This document shows, in pieces, positions 1 through 8,776 of a stretch of 64,000 bases of DNA (position 1 is the stretch's first letter; every line of letters starts with the position of its first letter). Both the position numbers and the translations under genes were made by a program. The DNA comes from Mycobacterium sp. M26. Its GTDB lineage: Bacteria > Actinomycetota > Actinomycetes > Mycobacteriales > Mycobacteriaceae. The notes under the pieces are model-generated. The model was not told the DNA's origin. It was given only the letters and a program-made list of their open reading frames with translations, and did no database searches. The stretch covers positions 749,468 to 813,467 of the forward strand of contig NZ_LN929907.1 of the NCBI RefSeq assembly GCF_001494595.1, written 5' to 3'.

Positions 1-1
1 G

Positions 2-355
2 GCCCGGCTGCATGCGCTGCTGCGCCGGGCCGGGGCCTCCGCGGAGGGATCCGACGCCGTCACCATCGGACCGCTGACCATCGACACCGCCCGTCGGCTG
101 GTGTTCGTCCAAGGCGACCGGGTGGAGCTCACCAAGCGCGAGTTCGACCTGCTGGCGGTGCTCGCCGAGAACGCGGGCGTGGTGCTGTCGCGGCAGCGGC
201 TACTGGAATTGGTGTGGGGCTACGACTTCGACGTCGACACGAATGTCGCCGACGTGTTCATCAGTTATCTGCGGCGCAAGCTCGAACGCGACGGGGTGCC
301 GCGGGTGATCCAGACCGTCCGCGGGATCGGGTACGTGCTCCGGGCGGAGCCGTGA
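2..355 (+). CDS. OmpR-family response regulator, PrrA-like (C-terminal part)
   Basis: Only the C-terminal part is in the window: the frame is open from base 2 and ends at TGA 353-355. It begins with a linker ([11 protein letters not shown]) and continues as a complete winged-helix DNA-binding domain, with [31 protein letters not shown], the recognition-helix region [15 protein letters not shown] and the wing [12 protein letters not shown]. The receiver domain and its phospho-acceptor Asp lie off the left edge. The histidine kinase gene begins four bases after the stop, so the two form a two-component operon. Both proteins most resemble mycobacterial PrrA/PrrB. Their place beside the mmpL3 locus suggests a paralogue rather than prrA itself, but that is inference. 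Confidence 0.9.
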   Translation, partial: ARLHALLRRAGASAEGSDAVTIGPLTIDTARRLVFVQGDRVELTKREFDLLAVLAENAGVVLSRQRLLELVWGYDFDVDTNVADVFISYLRRKLERDGVPRVIQTVRGIGYVLRAEP

Positions 356-359
356 GGCC

Positions 360-1694
360 GTGAGGTGGCCCGGCCGTAGCACCTCCCTGCGCACCCGGGT
401 GGCGATCGCGGCAACGCTGGCCGCTGCCATCGTGGTGGCGCTGCTGGCGGTGCTCACCTCCTTCGTGCTCGCGAATAACGATGCGGCACAACTGGATAAG
501 CGGCTCGACTCGATCGTCGACGCCAGCATGTACCCCGAGCAACTTCAGGACCCCAAGCACGGCGTGCTGACGACGGGACGATCCCGGTCCACCGGGCAGG
601 TGATGTTCCAGCGCGGGTTTCAGCTTCCGCAGCTGCCGCCGGGCACCGCCACCGTCGACGTCAACGGGGTCGACTACCGCGTGCGCACGGTCCCCGTCGA
701 GCAGGCCGGCGGCATCCTTGTCTCGATCGGCATCCGCGAGGACAGCATCCTGTTGAGCCGCGCGCGAATTCCGGTGTACATCCTGATCGGCTCCACCGCC
801 CTGCTCGTCGCCGCCGGGCTGGGCTGGCTGCTGGCCGGTCCCGCGGTGCGGCCCCTGCGCCGGCTCACCGAACAGACCCGGCAACTGGGCAAGGGCAGCG
901 AGCAGATGGAGCCGGTACACGGCGCCAAGGAGGCCGAGGACCTCTCGGAGGCGATGGCCCAGATGTTGCGCCGACTCGCCGATGCACAAGCGGCGACCAC
1001 AAATTCGCTTCAGGCGGCCCAGGATTTCGCCGCCAACGCCGCCCACGAACTGCGCACCCCGCTGACCGCCATGCGCGCCGACCTTGACACCCTGCGAATT
1101 CACGACCTGCCCGCCGACGAGCGTGCTGAAGTGGTGGCCGACCTGTCCCGGGCTCAGCGCCGGGTGGAGGCGATCATCACCGCGCTGGGGCAACTGGCGT
1201 CCGGACAGCTGGCCCGGGTGGAGGACCGAGAACTCATCGACGTCGCCGAGATGCTGGACCGGGTGGCCCGCGAGAACATGCGCACCGACACCGACGCGGA
1301 CATCACGGTGGAGGCTGATGACGCCGGAACGATCTGGGGCTGGCCGGCGGGTTTGCGCCTGGCCGTGGACAATCTGGTGCGCAACGCCATCACCCACGGT
1401 CTGGCGACGCGGATCGTGCTCACCGCACACCGCGTCGAGCCGTATCTGATCATCACGGTCGACGACAACGGACGTGGGCTGCCCGCCGAGGAGCATGACG
1501 CGGTGCTGGGCCGGTTCTCCCGGGGCAGCACCGCCGTGGTGGGCGGCTCGGGTCTGGGCCTGGCGCTCGTGGCTCAGCAGGCGGCGTTACACGGCGGCAG
1601 GATCGAATTGTCCGACGGACCGTTGGGCGGGTTGCGCGCCACCCTGACTGTGTCGACCGCCGCGGAACCCGTGACCGCCGAGAGAGCGACCTAG
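360..1694 (+). CDS. Sensor histidine kinase, PrrB-like
   Basis: A 444-residue membrane sensor kinase that phosphorylates the upstream response regulator. Order of parts: TM1 about residues 17-38, an extracytoplasmic sensor of about 95 residues, TM2 about 135-158, a HAMP-like linker (AVRPLRRLTEQTRQL), then the dimerisation/phospho-acceptor helix AANAAHELRTPLTAMR with His229. The ATPase domain follows, with N box DNLVRNAITHG, G1 DDNGRGLP and G2 GGSGLGLALV. All catalytic motifs are intact. The GTG start at 360 lies four bases after the regulator stop, so the pair is probably translationally coupled. The stop TAG (1692-1694) shares a CTAG with the stop of the convergent DUF3054 gene. The ligand sensed cannot be read from the sequence. 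Confidence 0.92.
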   Translation: MRWPGRSTSLRTRVAIAATLAAAIVVALLAVLTSFVLANNDAAQLDKRLDSIVDASMYPEQLQDPKHGVLTTGRSRSTGQVMFQRGFQLPQLPPGTATVDVNGVDYRVRTVPVEQAGGILVSIGIREDSILLSRARIPVYILIGSTALLVAAGLGWLLAGPAVRPLRRLTEQTRQLGKGSEQMEPVHGAKEAEDLSEAMAQMLRRLADAQAATTNSLQAAQDFAANAAHELRTPLTAMRADLDTLRIHDLPADERAEVVADLSRAQRRVEAIITALGQLASGQLARVEDRELIDVAEMLDRVARENMRTDTDADITVEADDAGTIWGWPAGLRLAVDNLVRNAITHGLATRIVLTAHRVEPYLIITVDDNGRGLPAEEHDAVLGRFSRGSTAVVGGSGLGLALVAQQAALHGGRIELSDGPLGGLRATLTVSTAAEPVTAERAT

Positions 1695-2068
1695 CCGCGG
1701 CGCTTGGCGATCAGCGCCGCCGCCGCGCGCCAGCCCAGCAGGAACAGTGCGGTGACCAGTGAGGCCACCACGATGAAGCTGACCGCCACACCCTGAGAAC
1801 TGGCTTTGCGCAACACCATTCCGACGACGACCGTCGAAACCCAGACGATCACACCGGTCGGCGCGACGGCGGTGGGCGCCCGCCACGCCCGTGCCAGCAG
1901 CCAGCCGACCAGCGTGCCCGACAGGAACGGCCAGGCCGTCTCGGCGATACCGCTGACCGTCAGCCCTTCGGCGTGGCTGCGCCTGCCGATCGTGCAGAAC
2001 ACCACCACCAGTAGCAGATCGGCGGCCAAAGACACTGCAGCCGAACGGTTTTCGCGTCTAGTTTCCAT
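1691..2068 (-). CDS. DUF3054 family membrane protein
   Basis: A 125-residue protein with four hydrophobic segments (about residues 9-25, 42-62, 67-90 and 96-118), which is nearly the whole sequence. It carries the DUF3054 signature: an early CTIGRRSHAEG and then TAWPFLSGTLVGWLL. The function of the family is unknown; expected location is the cytoplasmic membrane. The ATG at 2068 lies inside the 3' end of the upstream M23 lipoprotein gene (11-base overlap), so the two are co-transcribed and probably coupled. Its 3' end overlaps the kinase gene stop tail-to-tail within CTAG, leaving no room for a terminator. Confidence 0.85.
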   Translation of the reverse strand: METRRENRSAAVSLAADLLLVVVFCTIGRRSHAEGLTVSGIAETAWPFLSGTLVGWLLARAWRAPTAVAPTGVIVWVSTVVVGMVLRKASSQGVAVSFIVVASLVTALFLLGWRAAAALIAKRRG

Positions 2069-3308
2069 ACGTCATCACATCCAGTACCAGCGGGCTGACA
2101 TCGGTCTGCTCGGAGGGCTCGAAACCGGGCTGCATCGCCGCGGGTTGGCCGGCCAGCAGCGGATCGATGTCCGCGGCCGAGGCCACCCGGTTGACCAGCC
2201 GGAAACCGGTGAGCACGAACGGCAGCCCGTCGGACAGCAGCGGATCCGGGGTGCTCATCACGTGGAAATGCAGATGCGGTGCACTGGAATTGCCGCTGTT
2301 GCCCAGCGCGGCGATCGACTGGCCGGCGGTCAAGGCTTCGCCGACCTTGACCCGCACGCTCCCGGGCTTGAGATGGGCGTAGAAGGCGTAATTCCCGCCG
2401 CCGATGTCCTGCACGATGTAATTGCCGCCGTACTGCTGCAGAGTGAGGCCGGTGGGGTTCTTGCCGGGCTCCTGGTCGGGAAGGTTGTCGACCACCGAGA
2501 TCACCGGCCCGTCAGACACCGCGTGGATGGCCGCGCCGTAGTAGGGGTAGCTGGTCAGTTTGGTCGGGTCACCGATGAGCATCCGTGCGTCAGGCTGCAA
2601 TTGGACGTAGTCGATGGCGAAACGTTCGGCGGCCCACAGTCCGCTGTTGAGCGGGTTGACCGCCATCCGGTGATCGGTCATCGCGCAGCAGCTGTTGCCG
2701 TCGAGCCAGTTCGGCCCGGCCAGCGGCGGGGCGATCGCGATGGGCTTGCGGGTCTGAACCGGGGTCGGTGCCAGCGACTCGCTCAGGGTCGGCGGCAGCA
2801 GCGGTGGCGCCGGGTTGGCGACCGAGATCGTCACCTTGTGGGTCAGCTGGCTGGGCACCTCGTTGTCGGAGGCCGGGTCGATTGAGACGTCGAGCCACAC
2901 CAGCGCGCTCTGCCCGGGCCCGATCTTCGTGGTCGGCGCGGCGGGGTTGCCCGCCACCCGCGTCCAGTAGCTCAGCTGGTCGGCGGCCAGCGACAGCAGG
3001 GTGCGATCCCCGCCCTCGACGTCCACCGAGTTGACGGTGACCTCCTGGCCGAGCATGTTGGTCAGCCGCACCTCGTAGGCTAGGTGGGTCTTGCCGTCGG
3101 TGGCGCGCACCGGCACCGGCGCGGCGACCACGGACCCGATCACCGGCGTGAACGCCGCCGGCTGGTTGGCGGCCGAGGTCGGCGTCGCGGTCACCGTCAC
3201 CGTCGTCGGTGCGGTGACCGTGGTCTTGGCCGTGTCAGTACATGCCGCGACGGTCAGGATCGCGACTGCGCTGACCGCAGCGCACGCCCCCTGCCCCCAT
3301 CGCTGCAT
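2058..3308 (-). CDS. M23 (LytM-fold) peptidase-like lipoprotein
   Basis: About 416 residues. The ATG at 3308 was preferred to an in-frame TTG at 3320 because it gives a compact lipoprotein signal: short n-region, hydrophobic core AAVSAVAILTVAAC and lipidated Cys23. A Thr/Val-rich linker and an Ig-like middle region (about 50-160) precede a C-terminal M23 fold. The paired-histidine motif HLHFHV is present, with FAIDYVQL and an upstream DHR supplying the other likely zinc ligands, so activity is possible, though the spacing is that of an atypical M23 subfamily. It is exported to the envelope and may cut or bind peptidoglycan or another substrate. It sits between a UPF0104 gene and DUF3054 in a minus-strand operon. 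Confidence 0.85.
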   Translation of the reverse strand: MQRWGQGACAAVSAVAILTVAACTDTAKTTVTAPTTVTVTATPTSAANQPAAFTPVIGSVVAAPVPVRATDGKTHLAYEVRLTNMLGQEVTVNSVDVEGGDRTLLSLAADQLSYWTRVAGNPAAPTTKIGPGQSALVWLDVSIDPASDNEVPSQLTHKVTISVANPAPPLLPPTLSESLAPTPVQTRKPIAIAPPLAGPNWLDGNSCCAMTDHRMAVNPLNSGLWAAERFAIDYVQLQPDARMLIGDPTKLTSYPYYGAAIHAVSDGPVISVVDNLPDQEPGKNPTGLTLQQYGGNYIVQDIGGGNYAFYAHLKPGSVRVKVGEALTAGQSIAALGNSGNSSAPHLHFHVMSTPDPLLSDGLPFVLTGFRLVNRVASAADIDPLLAGQPAAMQPGFEPSEQTDVSPLVLDVMTYGN

Positions 3309-3332
3309 TGTTGAATCCAATCACAGTCGCGC

Positions 3333-4511
3333 TCAGCGATGACGGTCGTCTTCGTGGCCGGGATCCGGCGGTGGCAGCGGCCCCTGCAGCGCGGTGTCGG
3401 CCGGGTCGGTGAGCCGACCCTGATCCGCGGGGTCATCCTCGCCGGCGAGTTCGTCGACCACCGCGTCGGGATCCAGCGCCCCTTCGGTGCGGAACATGAA
3501 GAAGAACACCACCCAGCCGATGGCTGAGATGAAGATCCAGCTGACCAGGCGGTAGATCAGCATCGCGGAGATGGCGTCGGGCAGCGTCATCCCGCTCGAG
3601 ACCAAACCCGGCACCAGGACGGCTTCCACCACGAGCAGGCCGCCCGGCATCAGCGGGATCGAGCCGACCGCGCGGGCCGCCGCGTAGGCCACCGTCAGAC
3701 CGGCCAGCGAGGGTGTGCCGCCGGCGGCATAGGCGGCGAACGCCAGGCAGGCGACATCAGCCACCCAGTTGAACAGCGACCAGCTGAACGCCACCCCGAG
3801 CTCGCGGCGGTTCAGGCTCACCGATTCCAGCTGCGCCAGCGTCTCGCGCCACTTGCGCAGACCTGTCTCCGGCGGCTTGCCGCGTGCCGAGTTCACCCAG
3901 CCCAGGACCCGAACACCGATCCCGTCGATCAGTTCGGGTCGCGTCGCCACCGCCTGGGCGAGCAACAGCAGCGCGACGAACCCGCCGAGGGTGAACAGCA
4001 GCGAGAACGGATTGTTCTTGGCGCCCAACAGAAATGCGCCGCCGAGGCCGAGTAGAGCCAGGCCGACCACCTGCAGTGCACCCGACATCACCAGCTGCCA
4101 GGAGGCCACCACCGGTGAGGCGCCCCAGGACCGCTGCTGGCGGTAGACGAACGTCGCCGAGAGCACCGGGCCGCCGGGCATGGTGGTGCTCAGCGCGTTG
4201 CCCGCGTAGAACGCCGCCTCCGAGCGCCACTGGTGCACGATCACCCCGGCCGAGCGCAGCAGGGTGCGCTGAATCTGGGCGAAACTGTGCATCGACAACA
4301 CCGCGGCCGCGACCGAGGCCAGCACCCACCACCAGTTGGCCGACAGCAGACTCATCCACGCCTTGGCCAGTTGGTCCCACACCAGGGACGCTTCGACGGC
4401 CAGGACGAGCAGAGCGAGGCCGATCACCGCCCAGCGGACCCACCACCACTTCCCGCGTGCCGGGGGTTCGTGTTCCTCGCGGGCGGCGTCGACCGGCGCG
4501 TCGTAGGACAC
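3333..4511 (-). CDS. UPF0104 / lysylphosphatidylglycerol synthase TM-domain protein (Rv0204c-like)
   Basis: A 392-residue integral membrane protein with about eight hydrophobic helices, a short charged N-terminus and an acidic, proline-rich C-terminal tail of about 60 residues. It carries family features NALSTTMPGGPVLSATF and, near the C-terminus, GSIPLMPGGLLVVEAVLV, typical of the LPG-synthase transmembrane region (YbhN/UPF0104). The soluble aminoacyl-transferase domain of true MprF proteins is absent, so lipid transport or flipping is more plausible than lysyl-lipid synthesis; this is inference. Position next to the AI-2E family gene and mmpL3 matches Rv0204c as remembered. It is divergent from the AI-2E gene and first in the minus-strand operon with the M23 lipoprotein and DUF3054. 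Confidence 0.85.
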   Translation of the reverse strand: MSYDAPVDAAREEHEPPARGKWWWVRWAVIGLALLVLAVEASLVWDQLAKAWMSLLSANWWWVLASVAAAVLSMHSFAQIQRTLLRSAGVIVHQWRSEAAFYAGNALSTTMPGGPVLSATFVYRQQRSWGASPVVASWQLVMSGALQVVGLALLGLGGAFLLGAKNNPFSLLFTLGGFVALLLLAQAVATRPELIDGIGVRVLGWVNSARGKPPETGLRKWRETLAQLESVSLNRRELGVAFSWSLFNWVADVACLAFAAYAAGGTPSLAGLTVAYAAARAVGSIPLMPGGLLVVEAVLVPGLVSSGMTLPDAISAMLIYRLVSWIFISAIGWVVFFFMFRTEGALDPDAVVDELAGEDDPADQGRLTDPADTALQGPLPPPDPGHEDDRHR

Positions 4512-4549
4512 GTGCTTCAGGGTAACGGCGGACGATGCCGTCGACGGTC

Positions 4550-4585
4550 TTCGCCGCGTGTCGGCTTCTGGTTAGGCTGACCCGA
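4550..4585 (+). promoter_or_regulatory. Leaderless promoter of the AI-2E family gene
   Basis: A TAnnnT -10 hexamer (TAGGCT, 4573-4578) ends six bases before the ATG at 4585, so transcription would start on or next to the A of the start codon. There is no Shine-Dalgarno sequence. A weak -35 (TTCGCC, 4550-4555) is 17 bases upstream. Confidence 0.6.
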
Positions 4586-5736
4586 TGCCGGCAAGCCCAA
4601 CCTCAGATGACGACGCGGTTGACCCGCTGATCCGCAAGGCCGCCGCCTGGTCGTGGCGCCTGTTGGCGATCGCCGGCGTGGCCGCGGTGCTGCTGTGGCT
4701 GGTGGCCAAACTCCAGGTGATCATCGTGCCGGTGGCCCTGGCCACCATGGTGGCCGCGCTGATGCTGCCGGCGGTGGACTGGCTGGACCGCCGTGGCGCG
4801 CCGCGCGGAGGTGCGGTGGCGCTGGTGATCCTCGGTGGCTTCGGGGTGTTCGGCGGAATCCTGACTTTCGTTGTCAGCCAATTCGTTTCGGGCCTACCCA
4901 GCTTGGTCGAACAGGTCACCCGCAGTATCGACAGCTTGCGCAACTGGCTCATCGAGGGCCCTGCGCATCTGAGCCGGGAACAGATCGACAACGCTGGCAA
5001 CACCGCGATCAAAGCGTTGCGCGACAACCAGGAGAAGCTGACCACCGGGGCGCTGTCCACCGCGGCCACCCTGACCGAGATTATCACCGGCGCGTTCCTG
5101 GTGCTGTTCACCCTGATCTTCCTGCTGCACGGCGGCCGCAACATCTACGAGTTCGTCACCCGGATCGTGCCCCGGGGAACTCGCGGACGGGTCCGCGCCG
5201 CAGGTAAGGCCGGGTTCGGCTCGCTGATCGGCTACGTCCGGGCCACCTTCCTGGTCGCGCTGGTCGATGCCGTCGGTATCGGCACCGGCCTTGCCATCAT
5301 GGGTGTGCCGCTGGCGCTGCCGCTGGCCTCGCTGGTGTTCCTGGGCGCCTTCATTCCGCTGGTCGGTGCGGTGGTCAGCGGTCTGCTGGCCGTGATCGTC
5401 GCGCTGCTGGCCAAAGGCTTCGTCTACGCGCTCATCACGCTCGGGCTGATCGTCGCGGTCCAGCAGCTGGAGGCCCACATTCTGCAGCCGTTCGTGATGG
5501 GCCGCGCCGTGGCCATCCATCCGCTGGCCATCGTGCTGGCCATCACCGCAGGCGGTGTGCTCGCCGGCATCGTCGGCGCCCTACTCGCGGTGCCGTTGCT
5601 GGCCTTCCTCAACAGCGCCATCCGGGTGTTGGTCGCCGACGATCCCGCGCAGGAAGCCGCCGAGCTCGAGGACGTCGACGACGCGGTGGTCATCGCGGCC
5701 GAACCCGACGAAGTGCCGCCGAAGCCGACGCACTGA
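4585..5736 (+). CDS. AI-2E family (PerM/TqsA) transporter, Rv0205-like
   Basis: A 383-residue polytopic membrane protein. An N-terminal pair of helices (about residues 22-65), a third helix (about 72-93), a soluble loop (about 95-150) and then a cluster of C-terminal helices with the family signature [20 protein letters not shown] followed by [20 protein letters not shown]. The acidic tail ([16 protein letters not shown]) is cytoplasmic. The family includes the autoinducer-2 exporter TqsA and Na+/H+ antiporter-like members; the substrate here is unknown. It is divergent from the UPF0104 gene, its mRNA is probably leaderless, and a stem-loop terminator begins 13 bases after the stop. The position matches Rv0205 as remembered. 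Confidence 0.88.
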   Translation: MPASPTSDDDAVDPLIRKAAAWSWRLLAIAGVAAVLLWLVAKLQVIIVPVALATMVAALMLPAVDWLDRRGAPRGGAVALVILGGFGVFGGILTFVVSQFVSGLPSLVEQVTRSIDSLRNWLIEGPAHLSREQIDNAGNTAIKALRDNQEKLTTGALSTAATLTEIITGAFLVLFTLIFLLHGGRNIYEFVTRIVPRGTRGRVRAAGKAGFGSLIGYVRATFLVALVDAVGIGTGLAIMGVPLALPLASLVFLGAFIPLVGAVVSGLLAVIVALLAKGFVYALITLGLIVAVQQLEAHILQPFVMGRAVAIHPLAIVLAITAGGVLAGIVGALLAVPLLAFLNSAIRVLVADDPAQEAAELEDVDDAVVIAAEPDEVPPKPTH

Positions 5737-5748
5737 CCCCGGCCAGCA

Positions 5749-5806
5749 TTGAGACAGTACTGAGAGCGAAATTCGGCGTGGATCTTCGCTCTCAGTGCGG
5801 TCTCAA
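5749..5806. terminator. Bidirectional stem-loop terminator
   Basis: TTGAGAC (5749-5755) pairs with GTCTCAA (5800-5806), and ACTGAGAGCGAA (5759-5770) pairs with TTCGCTCTCAGT (5785-5796). The helix is 19 bp, broken by one 3x3 internal loop, with a 14-base apical loop. It fills the gap between the convergent AI-2E gene and the tail ORF below mmpL3, ending directly against the latter's stop codon, and would end transcripts from both sides. Confidence 0.85.
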
Positions 5807-6343
5807 CTAGAGGCGGCCTTCGCGGCGTAGCAGGTCCGCGGCGCTGACGCCACCGCCGCGGCGGGGACGCTCCTCGCTGTCCTTCTTGCCGCGAGCATTG
5901 AGCTGCTCGGTGGCCACCTCGGAGTCACCCGAGTCGGGCCGGCTGATCGGGATCGCCCGGGTCTCCTCCGCCGAGATCGACGCGGGAACGTCGTCGGCAG
6001 CCTCGGCGTCGCGCGGGATGGCCGTGGTGGCATCCTCGGGCGGCGTCATGGCGCGGGTCGGCTCGGCCGACGGCTGCGGCGCCGCCGGCGCCGGCGGAGT
6101 CTTGCCGCGCAGTTCACCCAGCCACGACTCGATCTCGCGATCGGGGGTCGGCGGTGTGGGCCGGCTGGAACGGGCCGCCGCGGAGGCGTTATTCACCGCA
6201 TTACGCACCGCGTTCTTGGCCACCGCGAACCTGGTGGTCGGCGCCTCGTTGGCCGGCACCTGCGGGTCAGCCAACCGGGCGGTACCGGCGGCCGACGGCG
6301 GCTCCTGCGGCACCGGCGGGGCTTGGTACTCGGCACGGCCCAC
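5807..6343 (-). CDS. Pro/Ala-rich ORF matching an MmpL3 cytoplasmic tail
   Basis: A 178-residue, low-complexity hydrophilic frame (Pro, Ala, Glu, Arg) with no membrane segment. Recognisable blocks are TTRFAVAKNAVRNAVNNA, DREIESWLGELRG and the end GGGVSAADLLRREGRL. From memory these blocks belong to the long C-terminal tail of mycobacterial MmpL3, not to a separate protein. It starts at a GTG that overlaps the mmpL3 stop by one base (TAGTG) in another frame; no good ribosome site of its own was seen. 794 + 178 residues approximates usual MmpL3 length (about 940-1010). It is either a split-off tail expressed by termination-reinitiation, or the result of a one-base frameshift, real or from assembly. 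A strong terminator follows immediately. Confidence 0.7.
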   Translation of the reverse strand: MGRAEYQAPPVPQEPPSAAGTARLADPQVPANEAPTTRFAVAKNAVRNAVNNASAAARSSRPTPPTPDREIESWLGELRGKTPPAPAAPQPSAEPTRAMTPPEDATTAIPRDAEAADDVPASISAEETRAIPISRPDSGDSEVATEQLNARGKKDSEERPRRGGGVSAADLLRREGRL

Positions 6344-8727
6344 TACGCGCCGCGCGGAGCCGGGCGGGCCTCGGGATGGGTGGGATCGGGGGCCGGGCGT
6401 GCGGGCACCGGTGCGCCCGCCCCGACCAGGGCCTCGGCCGGCTCCCGCACGACGGGACGCTTGCGCTCGTCGGGCAGGTGGGTCTCACCCAGGCCGATCT
6501 TGTTCTGCAGGCGCTTCATCCAGCGCGGCGCCCACCAGCAGTCGTCGCCGAGCAGCTTCATGATGGCCGGCACCAGGAACATCCGGACGATGGTCGCGTC
6601 CAGCAGCAGTGCGATGAGCAGGCCGAACGCCAGGTACTTCATCATCACCAGGTCGGAGAACACGAACGCGCCCGCCACCACGGCCAGCACCAGCGCCGCG
6701 GCGGTGATCAGCCGGCCGGTGGTGGCCGTACCGATCCGGATGGCCTCGGTGGTGGACATCCCGCGTTCGCGGGCCTCCACCATGCGGGATACCAGGAACA
6801 CCTCGTAGTCGGTGGACAGACCGTAGATGACCGCGATGATCAGGCCGATCATCGGCGCCATCAGCGGCTGTGGTGTGTAGTTCATCAGCCCGGAGCCATG
6901 CCCGTCGACGAACATCCACGTCAGCACGCCCATGGTCGAGCCGAGCGTGAGCGCACTCATCAACGCGGCCTTGATCGGCAGCACCAGCGATCCGAATGCC
7001 AGGAACATCAGGATCGTGGTGGTGGTGATCAGTAACACCACCATCAGTGGCAGTTTGTCGAACAGGCTGTGGATACTGTCCTGCTCGAGTGCCGGGGTGC
7101 CGCCGACGTAGAGAGTGACGCCCTTCGGTGGCGTGATCGCGCGTAGCTCACCGATCTTCTTGCTGGCGTCGTTGCGGTTGATTAGGCCGTTCTGTATCAC
7201 CCGGACCGTCGGGTCTTTGGAGGCGCCGTCGAGGTACGACCGCTCCTTCCACATCGCGTCAGGGTTATTGTCGGGGTCGGTGAACCCGCTGACCGACATG
7301 GCCCGGTTGCGGATCTCGGCGACCTGCTGATCGGTGACGGGCTCGCCGTCGGTGCTCTTCATCACGAGCGTGATGGGCTCGGTGCGGAAGCCGGGGAAGA
7401 TCTTGTCGAACTCTTCCTGGGCTTGGCGGACCTGGTTGTCCGGCGGTAGGTACTTCTCGCTGATGCCGCCGAGCGACAGCTTTCCGAGCGGGATGATCAG
7501 CACGATCATGAAGATGACGATCGGGGCGGCGAACAGGATCGGCCGCTTCATCACCCGGTTGACGAGCTTGCCCCAGAATCCGTTCTCGACTTCTTCGCGG
7601 GTCTTGGTCTTCTGGGTCTTCTCGGCGAACCAGTCGATGATCCGGCGGGAGAACGTCCAGTTGCGCAGGAACGGCACCCGCAGCAGGGTGCGCACGCCGA
7701 GCGCGTCGACGTTGGGGCCGAGGATGGCCAGGATCGCGGCCAGCACGGTGATCGACAGGATGGCCGCCAGCATCACCGAGGCGATGATCGCGTAGGTGAT
7801 CGACTTCAGGAAGCCCTGCGGGAACAGCAGCAGCGGCAGCGACGAGGCAACGATGATCACCGCCGAGAACACCACCGTGCGTCCCGACGTCATCATCGTG
7901 CGGCGGATCGCGGTCTCGGTGTCGTAGCCCTCGGCGATCTCTTCTCGGAACCGGCTGACGATGAACAGGCCGTAGTCGATGGCGATACCGAGGCCGATCA
8001 GCGTCACCACGGGTTGGGCGAAGAAGTGCACCGGGGTGAAGTCGGCGATGATCCGCATGATGCCGAGGGCACCGAGGATCGACAGGCCACCGATGATCGC
8101 GGGGAGGCTGGCGGCGACCACGCCGCCGAACACGAAGAAGAGCAGAACCGCCACCAGCGGGATGGCGGCCACCTCGGCGCGCTGCTGGTCCTCACCGATG
8201 GTTCCGGTCAGTTCGGAGGCCAACGGCTGCAGGCCGGCGAGTTTGACGTCGACGCCGTCGATGAAGAAGTCCTTGTCGACCTTCTTGTAGTTGTTCAGAA
8301 TCGTGTCGTCGTCGTTGCCCTTGAGCTGGATCGACATGAACGCGTGCTTCTTGTCCGCGTCGGCCATCGTGGTCAGCAGCTCGGGGTTCTTGAAGTAGCC
8401 GATCGACCGCAGGATCTCGTCCGGGTGGTCCTTTTCGACCTGAGCGAGGTTGTCGAGGATCTTCTTCTTGAATGCCGGATCGTCGACGGTCTTGCCGTCG
8501 GGCGCGGTGTAGATGGCCACGATGTGGCCGGAGGTGTCACGGCCGTAGGCCGCGTCGGCGATCAGCGAGGCCTTCACCGACTGACTGCCCTCGTCGTAGA
8601 ACCCGCTCTGCGTGACGTGCTTGCCGAGGCTGGCACCGTAGATGCCGCCGCCGACGCACAGCGCGACCATGACTGCGATCACGATGTATCGATAGCGATA
8701 CACAGTTCGACCCCACCAGGCGAACAC
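6343..8727 (-). CDS. mmpL3: MmpL3 trehalose monomycolate exporter (RND family), short C-terminus
   Basis: A 794-residue RND transporter that moves trehalose monomycolate across the inner membrane for mycolate cell-wall assembly, and is essential in mycobacteria. Architecture: TM1 about 14-32, periplasmic porter loop about 35-185, TM2-TM6 about 188-345, a cytoplasmic loop, TM7, a second porter loop and TM8-TM12 ending near residue 740. The proton-relay Asp-Tyr pairs are present in TM4 (IAIDYGLF, D251-Y252) and TM10 (LSTDYEVF, D640-Y641). GTG start at 8727 with AGGAG 5 bases upstream. It follows trmB and the NYN gene, as in Rv0208c-Rv0206c. The protein ends early at PAPRGA, the usual long tail being encoded in the next, frame-shifted ORF. 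Confidence 0.95.
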   Translation of the reverse strand: MFAWWGRTVYRYRYIVIAVMVALCVGGGIYGASLGKHVTQSGFYDEGSQSVKASLIADAAYGRDTSGHIVAIYTAPDGKTVDDPAFKKKILDNLAQVEKDHPDEILRSIGYFKNPELLTTMADADKKHAFMSIQLKGNDDDTILNNYKKVDKDFFIDGVDVKLAGLQPLASELTGTIGEDQQRAEVAAIPLVAVLLFFVFGGVVAASLPAIIGGLSILGALGIMRIIADFTPVHFFAQPVVTLIGLGIAIDYGLFIVSRFREEIAEGYDTETAIRRTMMTSGRTVVFSAVIIVASSLPLLLFPQGFLKSITYAIIASVMLAAILSITVLAAILAILGPNVDALGVRTLLRVPFLRNWTFSRRIIDWFAEKTQKTKTREEVENGFWGKLVNRVMKRPILFAAPIVIFMIVLIIPLGKLSLGGISEKYLPPDNQVRQAQEEFDKIFPGFRTEPITLVMKSTDGEPVTDQQVAEIRNRAMSVSGFTDPDNNPDAMWKERSYLDGASKDPTVRVIQNGLINRNDASKKIGELRAITPPKGVTLYVGGTPALEQDSIHSLFDKLPLMVVLLITTTTILMFLAFGSLVLPIKAALMSALTLGSTMGVLTWMFVDGHGSGLMNYTPQPLMAPMIGLIIAVIYGLSTDYEVFLVSRMVEARERGMSTTEAIRIGTATTGRLITAAALVLAVVAGAFVFSDLVMMKYLAFGLLIALLLDATIVRMFLVPAIMKLLGDDCWWAPRWMKRLQNKIGLGETHLPDERKRPVVREPAEALVGAGAPVPARPAPDPTHPEARPAPRGA

Positions 8728-8776
8728 GTAATCTCCTAACTAAGTCTTCTGCGACCTGCGCATCGGGTGCTCCTGC

